Assembly: GCF_018617855.1 (NCBI RefSeq)
Contig: NZ_JACSKY010000003.1
Coordinates: 1-64,000 of the forward strand
Reading direction: 5' to 3'
Length of the DNA: 64,000 nucleotides
DNA from: Exiguobacterium qingdaonense
Lineage (GTDB): Bacteria > Bacillota > Bacilli > Exiguobacteriales > Exiguobacteriaceae
The position numbers were made by a program, and so were the translations under genes. This document shows positions 8,323 to 16,317 of this stretch, piece by piece. Each line of letters starts with the position of its first letter. Positions within the stretch are counted from its first letter, which is position 1. The notes below the pieces were generated by a model that made no database searches, was not told the origin of the DNA, and saw only the letters and a list, made by a program, of their open reading frames with translations.

Positions 8323-10977
8323 GTGCATAAAGTCATTCAATGGCGCTGGGGAATCTTCATTTCCCTCATCGTATTGACGGCAGCATTATTTGTCGCAGCA
8401 CCAAACTTAACGAAACAAGCAGAAGAGGCAGGGAGCTTCCAACTTGCGGACGACATGGACTCGCAACGCGCACAAGCGATTTTAGATAAAGCCGGGAAGA
8501 GTGACAAGACCATCTCCCTCGTCTATGAGTTCGAATCAATCGGTGAGACGGAGCGAACAGATGTCGCGCGTGTCATCGAAGAACTTAAACAAAACGAAAC
8601 GGTCGTGACCGATGTTCTCGACCCGTTCGAAAATGAGGAGACGGAGACGCAGCTTGTCTCAGAAGACGGACGCATCGTCCTCGTCCCAATCACGGTAGAA
8701 GGTACGACGGAAGAAATCAATGCGTTTGCTGATGATGTCCGTGAAAACGTGCTTCCGCAAGAGGAAACGGTATATATCACTGGGGAAGAAATCATTAACA
8801 ATGATGTGAACTTAAGTGCCCAGGAAGGATTGAAAAAGACAGAGATCATCACGGTCGTGTTGATTTTTGGATTACTCCTTCTCGTCTTCCGTTCCATCGT
8901 GACTCCGTTCATCCCGCTCATCGCGGTCGGATTCACGTATCTATTGAGCCAATCATTTGTCGCGTTCTTCGTGGATTGGTTCGGGTTCCCGGTGTCGAAC
9001 TACACGCAGATCTTCCTTGTCGCCATCTTGTTCGGGATTGGGACAGACTACTGTATCCTGCTTCTTAGCCGTTATAAAGAGGAACTCAGTGCAGGACATG
9101 CCATCGAAGACGCCATCGTCAATACGTACAAGACGGCTGGACGGACGGTCCTCATCAGTGGACTCGCGGTCTTCGTCGGTTTTGCCGCCATCGGATTTGC
9201 TGATTTTCCAATCTTTAAATCAGCGGTTGCCGTCGCGGTCGGGATTGCGGTGTTGCTGTTGATTCTCTTCACGGTCGTCCCGTTCTTTATGGCGACGCTC
9301 AAGCAACGACTGTTCTGGCCATCGAAGAAAGCAGGCGAGCATCATGATAGCAAACTCTGGGCTGGATTGAGCCGATTGTCGGTCAATCGTCCGTTCTTAT
9401 CGATTTTGGTCGTCGGATTGATTACAGTACCTATCTTATTCACATATGACGATGCCCGTTCATTCAATACGGTCGATGAGATTGGAGACGGGTACGATTC
9501 GGTTCGTGGACTGAATTTGATCTCAGAAGGGTTCGGTCAAGGGGAATCCCTTCCGGTACAAATCATTTTGAAGCAAGATCAAGCCATTACGGAATCGGAA
9601 GTCCCATACATTGAAATGTTCGCAAGCGAGCTTGAAAAAGTCGATGGAGTGAGCGGCGTACGTGCCCTCACACGCCCGACTGGTGAAGTCATCGACGATT
9701 TCTATGTCGACACACAACTCGGTGAAGTCAGCGATGGCTTGTCTGAAGCGCAGACGGGTCTCGGGGATGTTCAAACTGGATTGGATGAGATTGAGCAAGG
9801 GCTAAACGCGATCGTTGGACAACTACCAAGCGGTTCAACCAATGCTGGGGCACCGCTTGCAGAAGCAGCAGCGGGGCTGAATCAGTTGAATGGTCAACTT
9901 GGTCTCATTGGGCAAGGATTGACAGCGACGCAAAACATCCCTGCTGCAGTCGGACAGCTCGCTCAAGTGTCGGCAGGACTCACACAAATTGAATCGGGCA
10001 TCAGTGAAGCCGCGTCCGCATTGAATGCGCAAGGGTCTCAGGTTGGTGAACTTAGCACCGGATTATCGCAACTCGCGACAGGTGTCGGCGAAGCGAACGA
10101 CGGATTAGGACAAATCGAGTCGGGCCTCGGCGAAGCGGTTTCGTTCTTGCGACAGTTGAGTGAAGCAGATTCGCTTCGGGAGACAGGCGTCTATCTTCCT
10201 GAAGGAACGCTCACGTCAGATGAATTCTCCCCTGCCGTAGAACGCTACGTCTTTGACGAAGAGACAGCTACTCAGCTCGAGGTGGTACTAGAGATGGATC
10301 CATACTCACCAGAAGCGATTGATGTCGTCGAGACAATTAAAGAGACGATGGATCGTTCTGTTATGGGGACACCATATGCAGATGCGACCATCAGATACGC
10401 AGGTATCTCAAGCATCAACAGCGATTTGAATGAAACGTCAACGAACGACTTCAATCGGACGGTAGCCATCATGCTCGTGACGTTGTTCATCGTCTTGACG
10501 GCATTGTTCCGCTCGATAATCATGCCGCTCTACATGATCGCTTCGCTTCTCTTGACGTACTATACGTCAGCGGCGATTACAGAGCTGATCTTTGTCGAGG
10601 GACTTGGCTATGACGGCATTAGCTGGGCCGTGCCGTTCTTTGGCTTCGTCATGTTGATTGCCCTTGGAATTGACTACTCTATCTTCTTGTTAGATCGATT
10701 CCGGGAAGAGACGATCAATGGGAAGACGGTCCGTGAGGCGCTCATCCACTCGATGACGAAGATGGGTACCGTCATCATGACCGCCGCAGTCATCCTCGCC
10801 GGGACGTTCGGTGCCATGATTCCGTCAGGCGTGCTCAGTCTCGTCCAAATCGCGACGATCGTCATCACCGGTTTGTTATTGTATGGCTTGATTGTGTTAC
10901 CACTCTTGATCCCAGCCATTACGATTTCATTTGGGGATGGTGTCTGGTGGCCATTCCGGTCAAAGAAAAAGTCATAA
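8323..10977 (+). CDS. MMPL/RND-family exporter (YdfJ-like)
   Basis: An 884-residue RND-type membrane transporter. It has one N-terminal segment, an extracytoplasmic loop (about 30-165), a five-segment bundle (about 168-335), a large second loop (about 370-700) and a second bundle to the end. Each bundle carries the G-D-Y signature used for proton relay (FGIGTDYCILLLSRYKEE; LGIDYSIFLLDRFREE). The second loop contains a long repetitive stretch (about 470-620) of G-L/E-I-Q-G heptad-like repeats expected to form helical hairpins. It starts with GTG after GGGGAGG. Together with the MarR gene it forms an inducible efflux operon. Confidence 0.92.
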   Translation: MHKVIQWRWGIFISLIVLTAALFVAAPNLTKQAEEAGSFQLADDMDSQRAQAILDKAGKSDKTISLVYEFESIGETERTDVARVIEELKQNETVVTDVLDPFENEETETQLVSEDGRIVLVPITVEGTTEEINAFADDVRENVLPQEETVYITGEEIINNDVNLSAQEGLKKTEIITVVLIFGLLLLVFRSIVTPFIPLIAVGFTYLLSQSFVAFFVDWFGFPVSNYTQIFLVAILFGIGTDYCILLLSRYKEELSAGHAIEDAIVNTYKTAGRTVLISGLAVFVGFAAIGFADFPIFKSAVAVAVGIAVLLLILFTVVPFFMATLKQRLFWPSKKAGEHHDSKLWAGLSRLSVNRPFLSILVVGLITVPILFTYDDARSFNTVDEIGDGYDSVRGLNLISEGFGQGESLPVQIILKQDQAITESEVPYIEMFASELEKVDGVSGVRALTRPTGEVIDDFYVDTQLGEVSDGLSEAQTGLGDVQTGLDEIEQGLNAIVGQLPSGSTNAGAPLAEAAAGLNQLNGQLGLIGQGLTATQNIPAAVGQLAQVSAGLTQIESGISEAASALNAQGSQVGELSTGLSQLATGVGEANDGLGQIESGLGEAVSFLRQLSEADSLRETGVYLPEGTLTSDEFSPAVERYVFDEETATQLEVVLEMDPYSPEAIDVVETIKETMDRSVMGTPYADATIRYAGISSINSDLNETSTNDFNRTVAIMLVTLFIVLTALFRSIIMPLYMIASLLLTYYTSAAITELIFVEGLGYDGISWAVPFFGFVMLIALGIDYSIFLLDRFREETINGKTVREALIHSMTKMGTVIMTAAVILAGTFGAMIPSGVLSLVQIATIVITGLLLYGLIVLPLLIPAITISFGDGVWWPFRSKKKS

Positions 10978-10985
10978 GCAGAAAC

Positions 10986-11018
10986 GGATGTCTCGTATGA
11001 TGAGATATCCATTTTTTT
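10986..11018 (+). terminator. Terminator of the MarR-MMPL operon
   Basis: GGATGTCTC (10986-10994) pairs with GAGATATCC (11002-11010) with one G-U pair, followed by a seven-base T tract. Confidence 0.9.
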
Positions 11019-11080
11019 GGATAATTTGCAGGAGATTCGGGAACAGAAAGGCAGGTCCATGATCGAAGGAGGAATACTGT

Positions 11081-11368
11081 ATGGAGGAAATCGTCATTAC
11101 TGCTATCTTGAAAGCTCATCCTGGAAAAGAAGAGGCGTTACGTGATGCGTTGCACCGTGTGATTCCACCGTCACGAGCGGAAGAAGGGTGTCTCGCGTAC
11201 GTTCTTCACGAGGCAATCGATGCGCCAGGTACGTTTGTCTTCTATGAAAAGTACAAGGATGAAAATGCACTCAATCACCATATCCATTCGTCGCACTATC
11301 AGGCGTATCGTGATGAAGCCGGAGAGCTTCTCGCCTTACGTGAGGTCTATCGTTTGCATGAAGTCTGA
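11081..11368 (+). CDS. Antibiotic-biosynthesis-monooxygenase (ABM) domain protein
   Basis: A 95-residue single-domain ABM/YgiN-type protein with the ferredoxin-like pattern A-PGKEEALRDAL near the start, then CL-Y-L-H and F-FYE-Y-DE-AL-HH (residues 45-65), and a closing H-S-H-Y. Relatives are quinol monooxygenases or haem-degrading enzymes. No haem-ligand motif is clear, so a quinol monooxygenase role is only a guess. AAGGAGG lies before the ATG, and it is a single-gene unit. Confidence 0.8.
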   Translation: MEEIVITAILKAHPGKEEALRDALHRVIPPSRAEEGCLAYVLHEAIDAPGTFVFYEKYKDENALNHHIHSSHYQAYRDEAGELLALREVYRLHEV

Positions 11369-11419
11369 TTCTGGGAACTGAACAAATCGTGTAAACGTGT
11401 CTACCTAGTTGCATAGCAG

Positions 11420-11450
11420 AAGCCTCTCGAGACATATCTCGGGAGGCTTT
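11420..11450 (+). terminator. Terminator between convergent genes
   Basis: A 13-pair stem AAGCCTCTCGAGA/TCTCGGGAGGCTT (11420-11432 with 11437-11449, one G-U) with a CATA loop. It lies between the ABM gene and the convergent LTA-synthase-like gene. Confidence 0.8.
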
Positions 11451-11454
11451 TCGA

Positions 11455-13269
11455 TTACGGATTGATTTGTGAGAGGGCATCTTTCTCGATGATGGTATCC
11501 GAGAGACGGAGCTGGTTGGTCGCGCGGTCGATGTAAGGGGCACATCGATCGAATGCGACTTGTTCTTCCGTCTCAATGGAATAGCACGTTCCATTCCCAG
11601 CACGTTCGGTCAAGTCTGGTTCGTAATAAAGATCTTCGTATCGGAAAGCACCCGTCCGGAAGACGGTCAGATTCGACGTATCATTCAATAGGGAGTCGCC
11701 AAGCATATATGCCGGAGAGATCCCAAGTAAATCGAGAATCGTCGGCGCGATATCGATTTGTCCACCACTCACCTCGATGACTTTCCCGGTCGTCAATCCA
11801 GCTGGTTTGATAAAAAGAGGGACAGCACGGTCAAGTCGAAACGCATCGACCGTCGAGTCCACTTTTTCGATTGTAGCCATTTCTTCCCCCTGTGCCGTCA
11901 GACCGCTATCATGGTCACCATATAGGACGAGAAGCGTCTCATCCCACAGTCCATCTTGTTTCAATCGTTCGATGAACTGACCGACTGCGGCATCGACGAA
12001 ATGAACGGTGTGGTAATAATTTTCGAGAAGTGGGTCGTCAATTTCAGATAGGTCTAACCGTTTCTCTGAATCCGGAATATCGTACGGTGTATGACTCGTT
12101 AAAGCGACTAAAAACGCATAGAACGGTTCATTCAACTCTTCCAAAAATCCGGCCGACGTATTCAAGAAATCCTGGTCGTTGAGGGCCATCCCGATGATGC
12201 CTTGGTCTGGATAATCTTTGTCGCTAAAGAAATGATTGAATCCGATGTTTTCGTAAAAATCATCTCGGTTCCAAAAGTCCTTTCGGAAAGAATGCATGGC
12301 TGCTGTATCATAGCCTGCCTCGTTCAGTGACTGAGAGAGTGCACTGAACTTATTTCCTGGGAAACGCGTGTAGACGGAACCAGATTTGACTGGATAGAGT
12401 GACGTATTGACAATGAACTCCGCATCGGATGTCCGTCCCTCATGCGTTTGATGATACACGTTCGGGAAATAGAGCATATCACGTTGCAATCGGTTTAAGT
12501 TCGGTGTCAATTCCTGTCCGTTGATACGTTGGTCGATGACAGATGTTTGGAACGATTCGAGTTGTAAGATGATGACGTTCGTATCCGGGCTCGGGGAACT
12601 TAATTCCTGATACGAGAGTGCTTGAATTTGAGAACGCTCCTCGTCTGTCAGTCCCTCGTTCCACCCCATGGCACGCTCGACACCTCGGGCGACGTCCATC
12701 GCGTGATATCCCCAAAAGCCGAGATGATAGTATTCGCGCATATTGGAGACGGGATCGTCTGCAATCCATTTTTCCCCGCGCTGATAACTGAGCGTGAGCG
12801 GAGTCGTGAAAAGAAGAAATCCAAGTGTGAAGCCGGCAAGCGCCAACCGTCGTCCGTTCCGCTTCACTTCACGGACGGGATGACGTTTCATATAACGCAA
12901 AATCAAACCGTACATGATGAGGTCGATGAAGAAGAGCGCATCGATTGGGCGGATGAGCGTCAAGAAGCCTCCACCGACATCTCCCATCTGCCCGATATCA
13001 GAAAGTAAGGCGACAGACAAGAAGTCTTCAAAATAACGATAGTACCAGACGTCTGAGACGAGAAGGGTACTATGCAGAAATAGAGAAACGTATAAGATCC
13101 ATCGACGAATCGAGAAAGACACGGCAAGTGCCCAGCTCGTCAGGAGTAAAATTGTCGCCAAGTTGATGAGGAAGAACGAAAAATCGAACGCCGTTGCGGT
13201 CAACCAGCTAAAAAAGAAGAGCTTTGCCAAAGAGAGTGACAAGTAGCTCCAATAGTCGAGATATTTCAT
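11455..13269 (-). CDS. LTA-synthase-like sulfatase-family enzyme
   Basis: A 604-residue protein with five N-terminal membrane helices (about 15-170) and an extracellular alkaline-phosphatase-fold domain. The nucleophile Thr280 lies in HEGRTSDAEF, the LtaS signature; Glu238 in LQLES and Asp452-His453 in YGDHDSG are the expected metal ligands. LtaS enzymes transfer glycerol phosphate from phosphatidylglycerol onto lipoteichoic acid. Whether this is the main synthase or an LtaP/LtaS-like paralogue cannot be decided here. The domain ends with a short extra tail rich in charged residues. Confidence 0.88.
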   Translation of the reverse strand: MKYLDYWSYLSLSLAKLFFFSWLTATAFDFSFFLINLATILLLTSWALAVSFSIRRWILYVSLFLHSTLLVSDVWYYRYFEDFLSVALLSDIGQMGDVGGGFLTLIRPIDALFFIDLIMYGLILRYMKRHPVREVKRNGRRLALAGFTLGFLLFTTPLTLSYQRGEKWIADDPVSNMREYYHLGFWGYHAMDVARGVERAMGWNEGLTDEERSQIQALSYQELSSPSPDTNVIILQLESFQTSVIDQRINGQELTPNLNRLQRDMLYFPNVYHQTHEGRTSDAEFIVNTSLYPVKSGSVYTRFPGNKFSALSQSLNEAGYDTAAMHSFRKDFWNRDDFYENIGFNHFFSDKDYPDQGIIGMALNDQDFLNTSAGFLEELNEPFYAFLVALTSHTPYDIPDSEKRLDLSEIDDPLLENYYHTVHFVDAAVGQFIERLKQDGLWDETLLVLYGDHDSGLTAQGEEMATIEKVDSTVDAFRLDRAVPLFIKPAGLTTGKVIEVSGGQIDIAPTILDLLGISPAYMLGDSLLNDTSNLTVFRTGAFRYEDLYYEPDLTERAGNGTCYSIETEEQVAFDRCAPYIDRATNQLRLSDTIIEKDALSQINP

Positions 13270-13372
13270 TTGAGGTCTCCTAACACAAGATGTAGTTATT
13301 TTACTCTTTCCCTTTCTTATGAACAGAGGAAACGTAGAAAGTGTGATCTGAGATTCATTCTAAATCACAAAT

Positions 13373-13414
13373 ATGTAATATATATATTGCGTTAATGGAA
13401 CATATATATTACAT
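13373..13414 (+). promoter_or_regulatory. Inverted repeat operator upstream of XRE gene
   Basis: A perfect 13-base inverted repeat ATGTAATATATAT / ATATATATTACAT (13373-13385 and 13402-13414) with a 16-base spacer. It lies 35 bases before the XRE start, where its promoter must be. Likely target of the XRE protein itself, inferred from position. Confidence 0.65.
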
Positions 13415-13448
13415 TTTAAGTGTTGGGAAACTCAATAAGGAGATAGAC

Positions 13449-13640
13449 ATGGGAAATAGAGTAAAAGAATATCGAGTAGAAAAGAACTATACTCAAACCG
13501 ATTTGGCGGTGGCAATCGGGGTGACCAGACAGACGATCGGTCTAATCGAAGCGAATAAATACAACCCCTCTTTGAAACTCTGTATTGCCATCGCAAGAGT
13601 TCTTGATGTCACGCTAAATGATTTATTTTGGGAGGAGTAA
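13449..13640 (+). CDS. Small XRE/Cro-type DNA-binding regulator
   Basis: A 63-residue protein that is little more than a helix-turn-helix: RVKEYRVEKNYTQTDLAVAIGVTRQTIGLIEANKYNPSLKL. I use the ATG at 13449, with AAGGAG just upstream, rather than an in-frame ATG 54 bases earlier that falls beside the inverted repeat. This YozG-like group commonly pairs with a small membrane protein, as here four bases downstream. Confidence 0.88.
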   Translation: MGNRVKEYRVEKNYTQTDLAVAIGVTRQTIGLIEANKYNPSLKLCIAIARVLDVTLNDLFWEE

Positions 13641-13643
13641 AAG

Positions 13644-14111
13644 ATGAAAAAATCATGGGTCACATTGTTTTTACCAAATGACGAATATAAAGAAAGGCAG
13701 TTATTGTACTTTATAGCTGAGGCTTTCGTTTTGTTCATTGGCTTATTAGGAGTAGCTGGTCTATTGAATAAAACTTTCAGTACATTTCACGCCGAGTCTC
13801 TCTTCATTTTACTGATTATTGCGGTAACGCTAAGTCTCTATGTATGGATTCGTTATATTGTCTCAGGTATGGAGTATGCAAATGTTGTTGAGAAATCTGA
13901 ATATAAAATTGAACTAAGGAAACTGATTGGTTCTACATCGAAGTTTGCTGTTTTATTTGCTGGAGTGGCGATAGCATTAAAGTTGACGGGTGTAGTGGAT
14001 TATTCGTGGATGGACTTGTTAGGAATGACCCTTCTTTCATACGGGTTACTTCTGGTCGCGCAGTTTGTTTCGCTTCAACGATCAGTTAGAAAAAATCGTG
14101 AGCTTTCATGA
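13644..14111 (+). CDS. Four-helix membrane protein paired with XRE regulator (DUF3278-like)
   Basis: A 155-residue integral membrane protein. Hydrophobic segments lie near residues 24-43, 52-72, 96-113 and 120-140, after a short cytosolic N-terminus (KKSWVTLFLPNDEYKERQLL). The layout and its position directly after a short XRE regulator match DUF3278-type pairs in Bacilli, of unknown function. The two genes are more AT-rich than their neighbours, suggesting a separately acquired cassette. Confidence 0.6.
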   Translation: MKKSWVTLFLPNDEYKERQLLYFIAEAFVLFIGLLGVAGLLNKTFSTFHAESLFILLIIAVTLSLYVWIRYIVSGMEYANVVEKSEYKIELRKLIGSTSKFAVLFAGVAIALKLTGVVDYSWMDLLGMTLLSYGLLLVAQFVSLQRSVRKNRELS

Positions 14112-14168
14112 CCGAGGTGATCTGTTTGTTTTACCTCAAATAGGACATCTTTGTCTTTAAGAATGCAT

Positions 14169-14209
14169 AACAAAACCAGGTCCATGGGTGCATGGGCTCT
14201 GGTTTTGTT
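14169..14209. terminator. Bidirectional terminator
   Basis: AACAAAACCAG (14169-14179) pairs with CTGGTTTTGTT (14199-14209), continued by an inner GTCCATG/CATGGGC stem. It lies between the convergent membrane-protein and VOC genes and can serve both. Confidence 0.8.
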
Positions 14210-14229
14210 GGATAACTGTGAAGCTCTGA

Positions 14230-14628
14230 TTATGTAATCTCGAACGTATCACGCAGTTCAATGATTGTTCCTTCCGGTGCTTTTAGTTTACTTAAATGTC
14301 CATCGACGACGAAGTAGATGTTGCCACCGTGCTTCGGTAAAAACGTTACGCCGAGTTGTTCGAGTCGTGCGACTTCCGCTTCGAGATCATCCACATAGAG
14401 GGCGAAGTGGACGGGACCGGCCACATGTTTCGAGTAGTCTTGTAACGTTTCATCCGTTTTAGCGGTCTGGAGCTCGATATAAAAATCCCCGAGCTTGAGC
14501 CAACTATTGAAGTCACGCGTGTGGAAGTTTGGAGACTCTTGGACAAGTTCAAAACCGAGCGCTTCGTAAAATGACTTCGATGCGGCATAGTCTGGTGTTT
14601 GGATACAAATGTGATGGATTTGTTTCAT
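14230..14628 (-). CDS. VOC-superfamily (glyoxalase-like) protein
   Basis: A 132-residue single VOC domain made of two beta-alpha-beta-beta-beta units. The start MKQIHHICIQT supplies a first His metal ligand, and later HFALYVDDL (near residues 72-80) and a closing GTIIELRDTF (near 119-128) supply the second His and the Glu. Members are lactoylglutathione lyases, fosfomycin or bleomycin resistance proteins, or dioxygenases; the sequence does not say which. Confidence 0.82.
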   Translation of the reverse strand: MKQIHHICIQTPDYAASKSFYEALGFELVQESPNFHTRDFNSWLKLGDFYIELQTAKTDETLQDYSKHVAGPVHFALYVDDLEAEVARLEQLGVTFLPKHGGNIYFVVDGHLSKLKAPEGTIIELRDTFEIT

Positions 14629-14693
14629 TAAGATGATTCCTCTCCCTCAATTTTGGTGAAGTGTACGATATGACCTAGTCAAATACTAAGTGG

Positions 14694-14733
14694 GGGAAGC
14701 TATGATGTGAAACAGACGACAGCTTCCCTTTTA
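14694..14733 (+). terminator. Orphan terminator hairpin in a gene-free gap
   Basis: GGGAAGCT (14694-14701) pairs with AGCTTCCC (14721-14728), followed by TTTTATTTT. No gene on the plus strand ends just before it: the VOC gene is on the other strand and starts at 14628. It may end a short untranslated RNA begun in 14630-14690. Apart from this hairpin I see nothing in 14629-14827. Confidence 0.55.
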
Positions 14734-14827
14734 TTTTAGTGTACCGAAGAAGATACGGGAGAAAAAACTTTTTACGGGAGAAAGCGTATGAAAGAGAGAA
14801 AAGGATAGAAATCAATGAGGTGAAAGC

Positions 14828-15304
14828 ATGGAAGGAAATGAAATCACGATTCAACCGATTGATGCAGTCAATCGAGAGGCGGTCATCGCCCTGACAGTGG
14901 ACGAGAAACAATCTCGATTCATCGAGACGAATGCCGAATCCCTTCGAGAGATGATTGAGGATACGAAATACAATTGGCAGAGCTTTGCATTTTATGAAGG
15001 CGAGCGACCGGTTGGCTTCATGATGGTCGGAGCAGAAAACCAGACAGAACGTTACGTATGGCTCGACCGGTTCATGATGGATCAAAACGAACAGGGGAAA
15101 GGCGTTGGAACGAAGTGCCTACGCATGGCAGTGGAATTCATCCAGACACAATACGACGTGGATGATATCATCCTCAGTCTCCATCAAGAGAATGAAGCTG
15201 CGAAACGATTTTACGCAAAGAACGGCTTTGTCGACAGCGGCTTAATTGATGAATGGAATGGTGAAGCGATTTGGGTCTATCATACAAAAAACCGACCGTC
15301 ATGA
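14828..15304 (+). CDS. GNAT acetyltransferase, BltD/diamine type
   Basis: A 158-residue GNAT domain. The acetyl-CoA loop reads QNEQGKGVGTKCL (residues 88-100), preceded by the V-LDRFMMD strand, and motif B is NEAAKRFYAKNGF near residues 123-135. The N-terminal pattern with LTVDEKQSRFIETNAES resembles polyamine acetyltransferases such as BltD, but the substrate is unproven. GAGG upstream of the ATG gives a usual start. Its stop codon overlaps the 3' end of the convergent broken gene by a few bases. Confidence 0.85.
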   Translation: MEGNEITIQPIDAVNREAVIALTVDEKQSRFIETNAESLREMIEDTKYNWQSFAFYEGERPVGFMMVGAENQTERYVWLDRFMMDQNEQGKGVGTKCLRMAVEFIQTQYDVDDIILSLHQENEAAKRFYAKNGFVDSGLIDEWNGEAIWVYHTKNRPS

Positions 15305-15313
15305 GTCGGTCGG
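15285..15313 (-). terminator. Minus-strand terminator after the broken membrane gene
   Basis: On the minus strand CCGACC pairs with GGTCGG (plus-strand arms 15292-15297 and 15308-15313) and is followed by six T. It overlaps the end of the GNAT gene on the other strand. Confidence 0.75.
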
Positions 15314-15562
15314 ATTCTCGGATGGACTTGTTTTTTGCGTGACATTCATAGCTGCCAAGAAGAAGGGGATAGCGGCAAAGAGAAACAAGGTAACGAACCA
15401 GTTTTGGAGAAATGGATCGACAAACGTCGGTTTTTCCAACCAGCTCCCAGTTGAGATTTCGGCGTATCAACGTATGTCGAGTGCGATGCGTTCGAGTGTG
15501 TATAAGAGTCCGGATAAAAACAACAAAATACCACCCGCTACAAGTTGATTGAAACGAGACAT
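15299..15562 (-). pseudogene. Small two-helix membrane protein interrupted by an in-frame TGA
   Basis: From an ATG at 15562, preceded by GAGGAGGGG, the minus strand reads 31 codons (MSRFNQLVAGG, then a hydrophobic segment ending LERIALDIR), a TGA at 15469-15467, and then 55 further codons in the same frame to a TGA at 15299. The second part has its own hydrophobic segment (WFVTLFLFAAIPFFLAAMNV) and a polar tail and leads straight into a terminator. Together they form a typical 87-residue two-helix protein with one nonsense codon. CGA to TGA is a one-base change. A sequencing error or genuine split translation are the alternatives. Confidence 0.7.
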
Positions 15563-15622
15563 AAAACCCCTCCTCTATAGATGTTGTCTGTATTTTACCA
15601 TTTTAATCCAATAAAGAGGCTT

Positions 15623-16108
15623 TTATTTGAGTATACTCGGTCGCAATTGTTTGACGCGTGACAAGACGAGCCAACCGAGAAGCGCGCCCGTCAAACTAGA
15701 GGCAAGGAACGCCGGGACGAAGAAGAACGCACCGAACGTCGAACCCATTAACAGTTTCGCATACGGGACGGCTATCAATGAGGCGATGACACCGGTCCCG
15801 ATGATTTCTCCGAGAGCGGCAGCATAGACACGATTCGTGCGAATGAAAAAAATGCCAGCAAGAAATGCCCCAATCATGCCACCGGGGAATGCGAGCAGTG
15901 ATCCTGTGCCGGTCATGACACGAATGAGCCCTGTCACGAAAGCGACGAGGACGGCTCCGATTGGGCCGACGGTAACAGCGGCAATTACGTTCACCATATG
16001 TTGAATCGGATAAGCGCGGGCGACACCAGTCGGAATTGAGATGAACATCGAGCCGACGACGGCGATGGCAACGAGCATTGCCATCCAAGTGAGTTGTTGA
16101 ATACGCAT
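15623..16108 (-). CDS. thiW: ThiW, substrate-binding S component of a thiazole ECF transporter
   Basis: A 161-residue membrane protein with about five segments and the ThiW signatures VARAYPIQHMVNVIAAV (residues 28-45) and TGTGSLLAFPGGMIGA (near 66-82). In the family it binds hydroxyethylthiazole and works with a shared ECF energising module encoded elsewhere. I start it at the ATG with AAAGGAG upstream; the longer reading would run into the riboswitch terminator. It lies behind a TPP riboswitch, so it is repressed when thiamine pyrophosphate is plentiful. The imported thiazole would feed ThiM at 44.5 kb. Confidence 0.9.
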   Translation of the reverse strand: MRIQQLTWMAMLVAIAVVGSMFISIPTGVARAYPIQHMVNVIAAVTVGPIGAVLVAFVTGLIRVMTGTGSLLAFPGGMIGAFLAGIFFIRTNRVYAAALGEIIGTGVIASLIAVPYAKLLMGSTFGAFFFVPAFLASSLTGALLGWLVLSRVKQLRPSILK

Positions 16109-16124
16109 GAGTAGTCTCCTTTCA

Positions 16125-16162
16125 AAATAAAAACGCCACGTTTCCAGACGGAAAAATGGCGT
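16125..16162 (-). terminator. Expression-platform terminator of the thiW riboswitch
   Basis: On the minus strand ACGCCA pairs with TGGCGT (plus 16133-16138 and 16157-16162) around an inner TTTCC/GGAAA stem, followed by TTTTTATTTT. It lies between the aptamer and the thiW ribosome site, as expected for TPP-induced termination. Confidence 0.85.
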
Positions 16163-16185
16163 GGACATACAGAGACGTATCCCAA

Positions 16186-16268
16186 GCCACTTCCCTACGC
16201 TGGTATGAGCCAGATCAGGTTCAAAGGGTCCGGCACATGCCGTCTCAGCCCGAAGGCTCCCCTAGTGG
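16186..16268 (-). ncRNA. TPP riboswitch aptamer for thiW
   Basis: The minus strand carries the THI box: an ACTAGGGGAGCC start, the conserved CTGAGACGGC element, GGACCCTTTGAACCTGATCTGG and the closing GCGTAGGGAAGTGG. Every invariant block of the TPP aptamer is present. A TGCTATACT extended -10 (plus 16283-16291) lies just upstream. Confidence 0.97.
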
Positions 16269-16282
16269 TCGTTATTGATTTG

Positions 16283-16291
16283 AGTATAGCA
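16283..16291 (-). promoter_or_regulatory. Extended -10 promoter for the thiW leader
   Basis: On the minus strand TGCTATACT matches TGn-TATAnT and lies about 15 bases before the riboswitch. No clear -35 is seen. Confidence 0.55.
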
Positions 16292-16317
16292 TAGCTAAAA
16301 TTGGAAAGGGGGCGGAA

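Noticed and set aside
9700-10160. Repetitive G-L/E-I-Q-G segment of the MMPL gene as a DNA repeat or insertion
   Set aside because: The repetition is at protein level only, as helical repeats in the extracytoplasmic loop of this transporter family.
14675-15085. 136-codon minus-strand frame before and within the GNAT gene
   Set aside because: It is opposite a clear GNAT domain, crosses the orphan hairpin and has no ribosome site.
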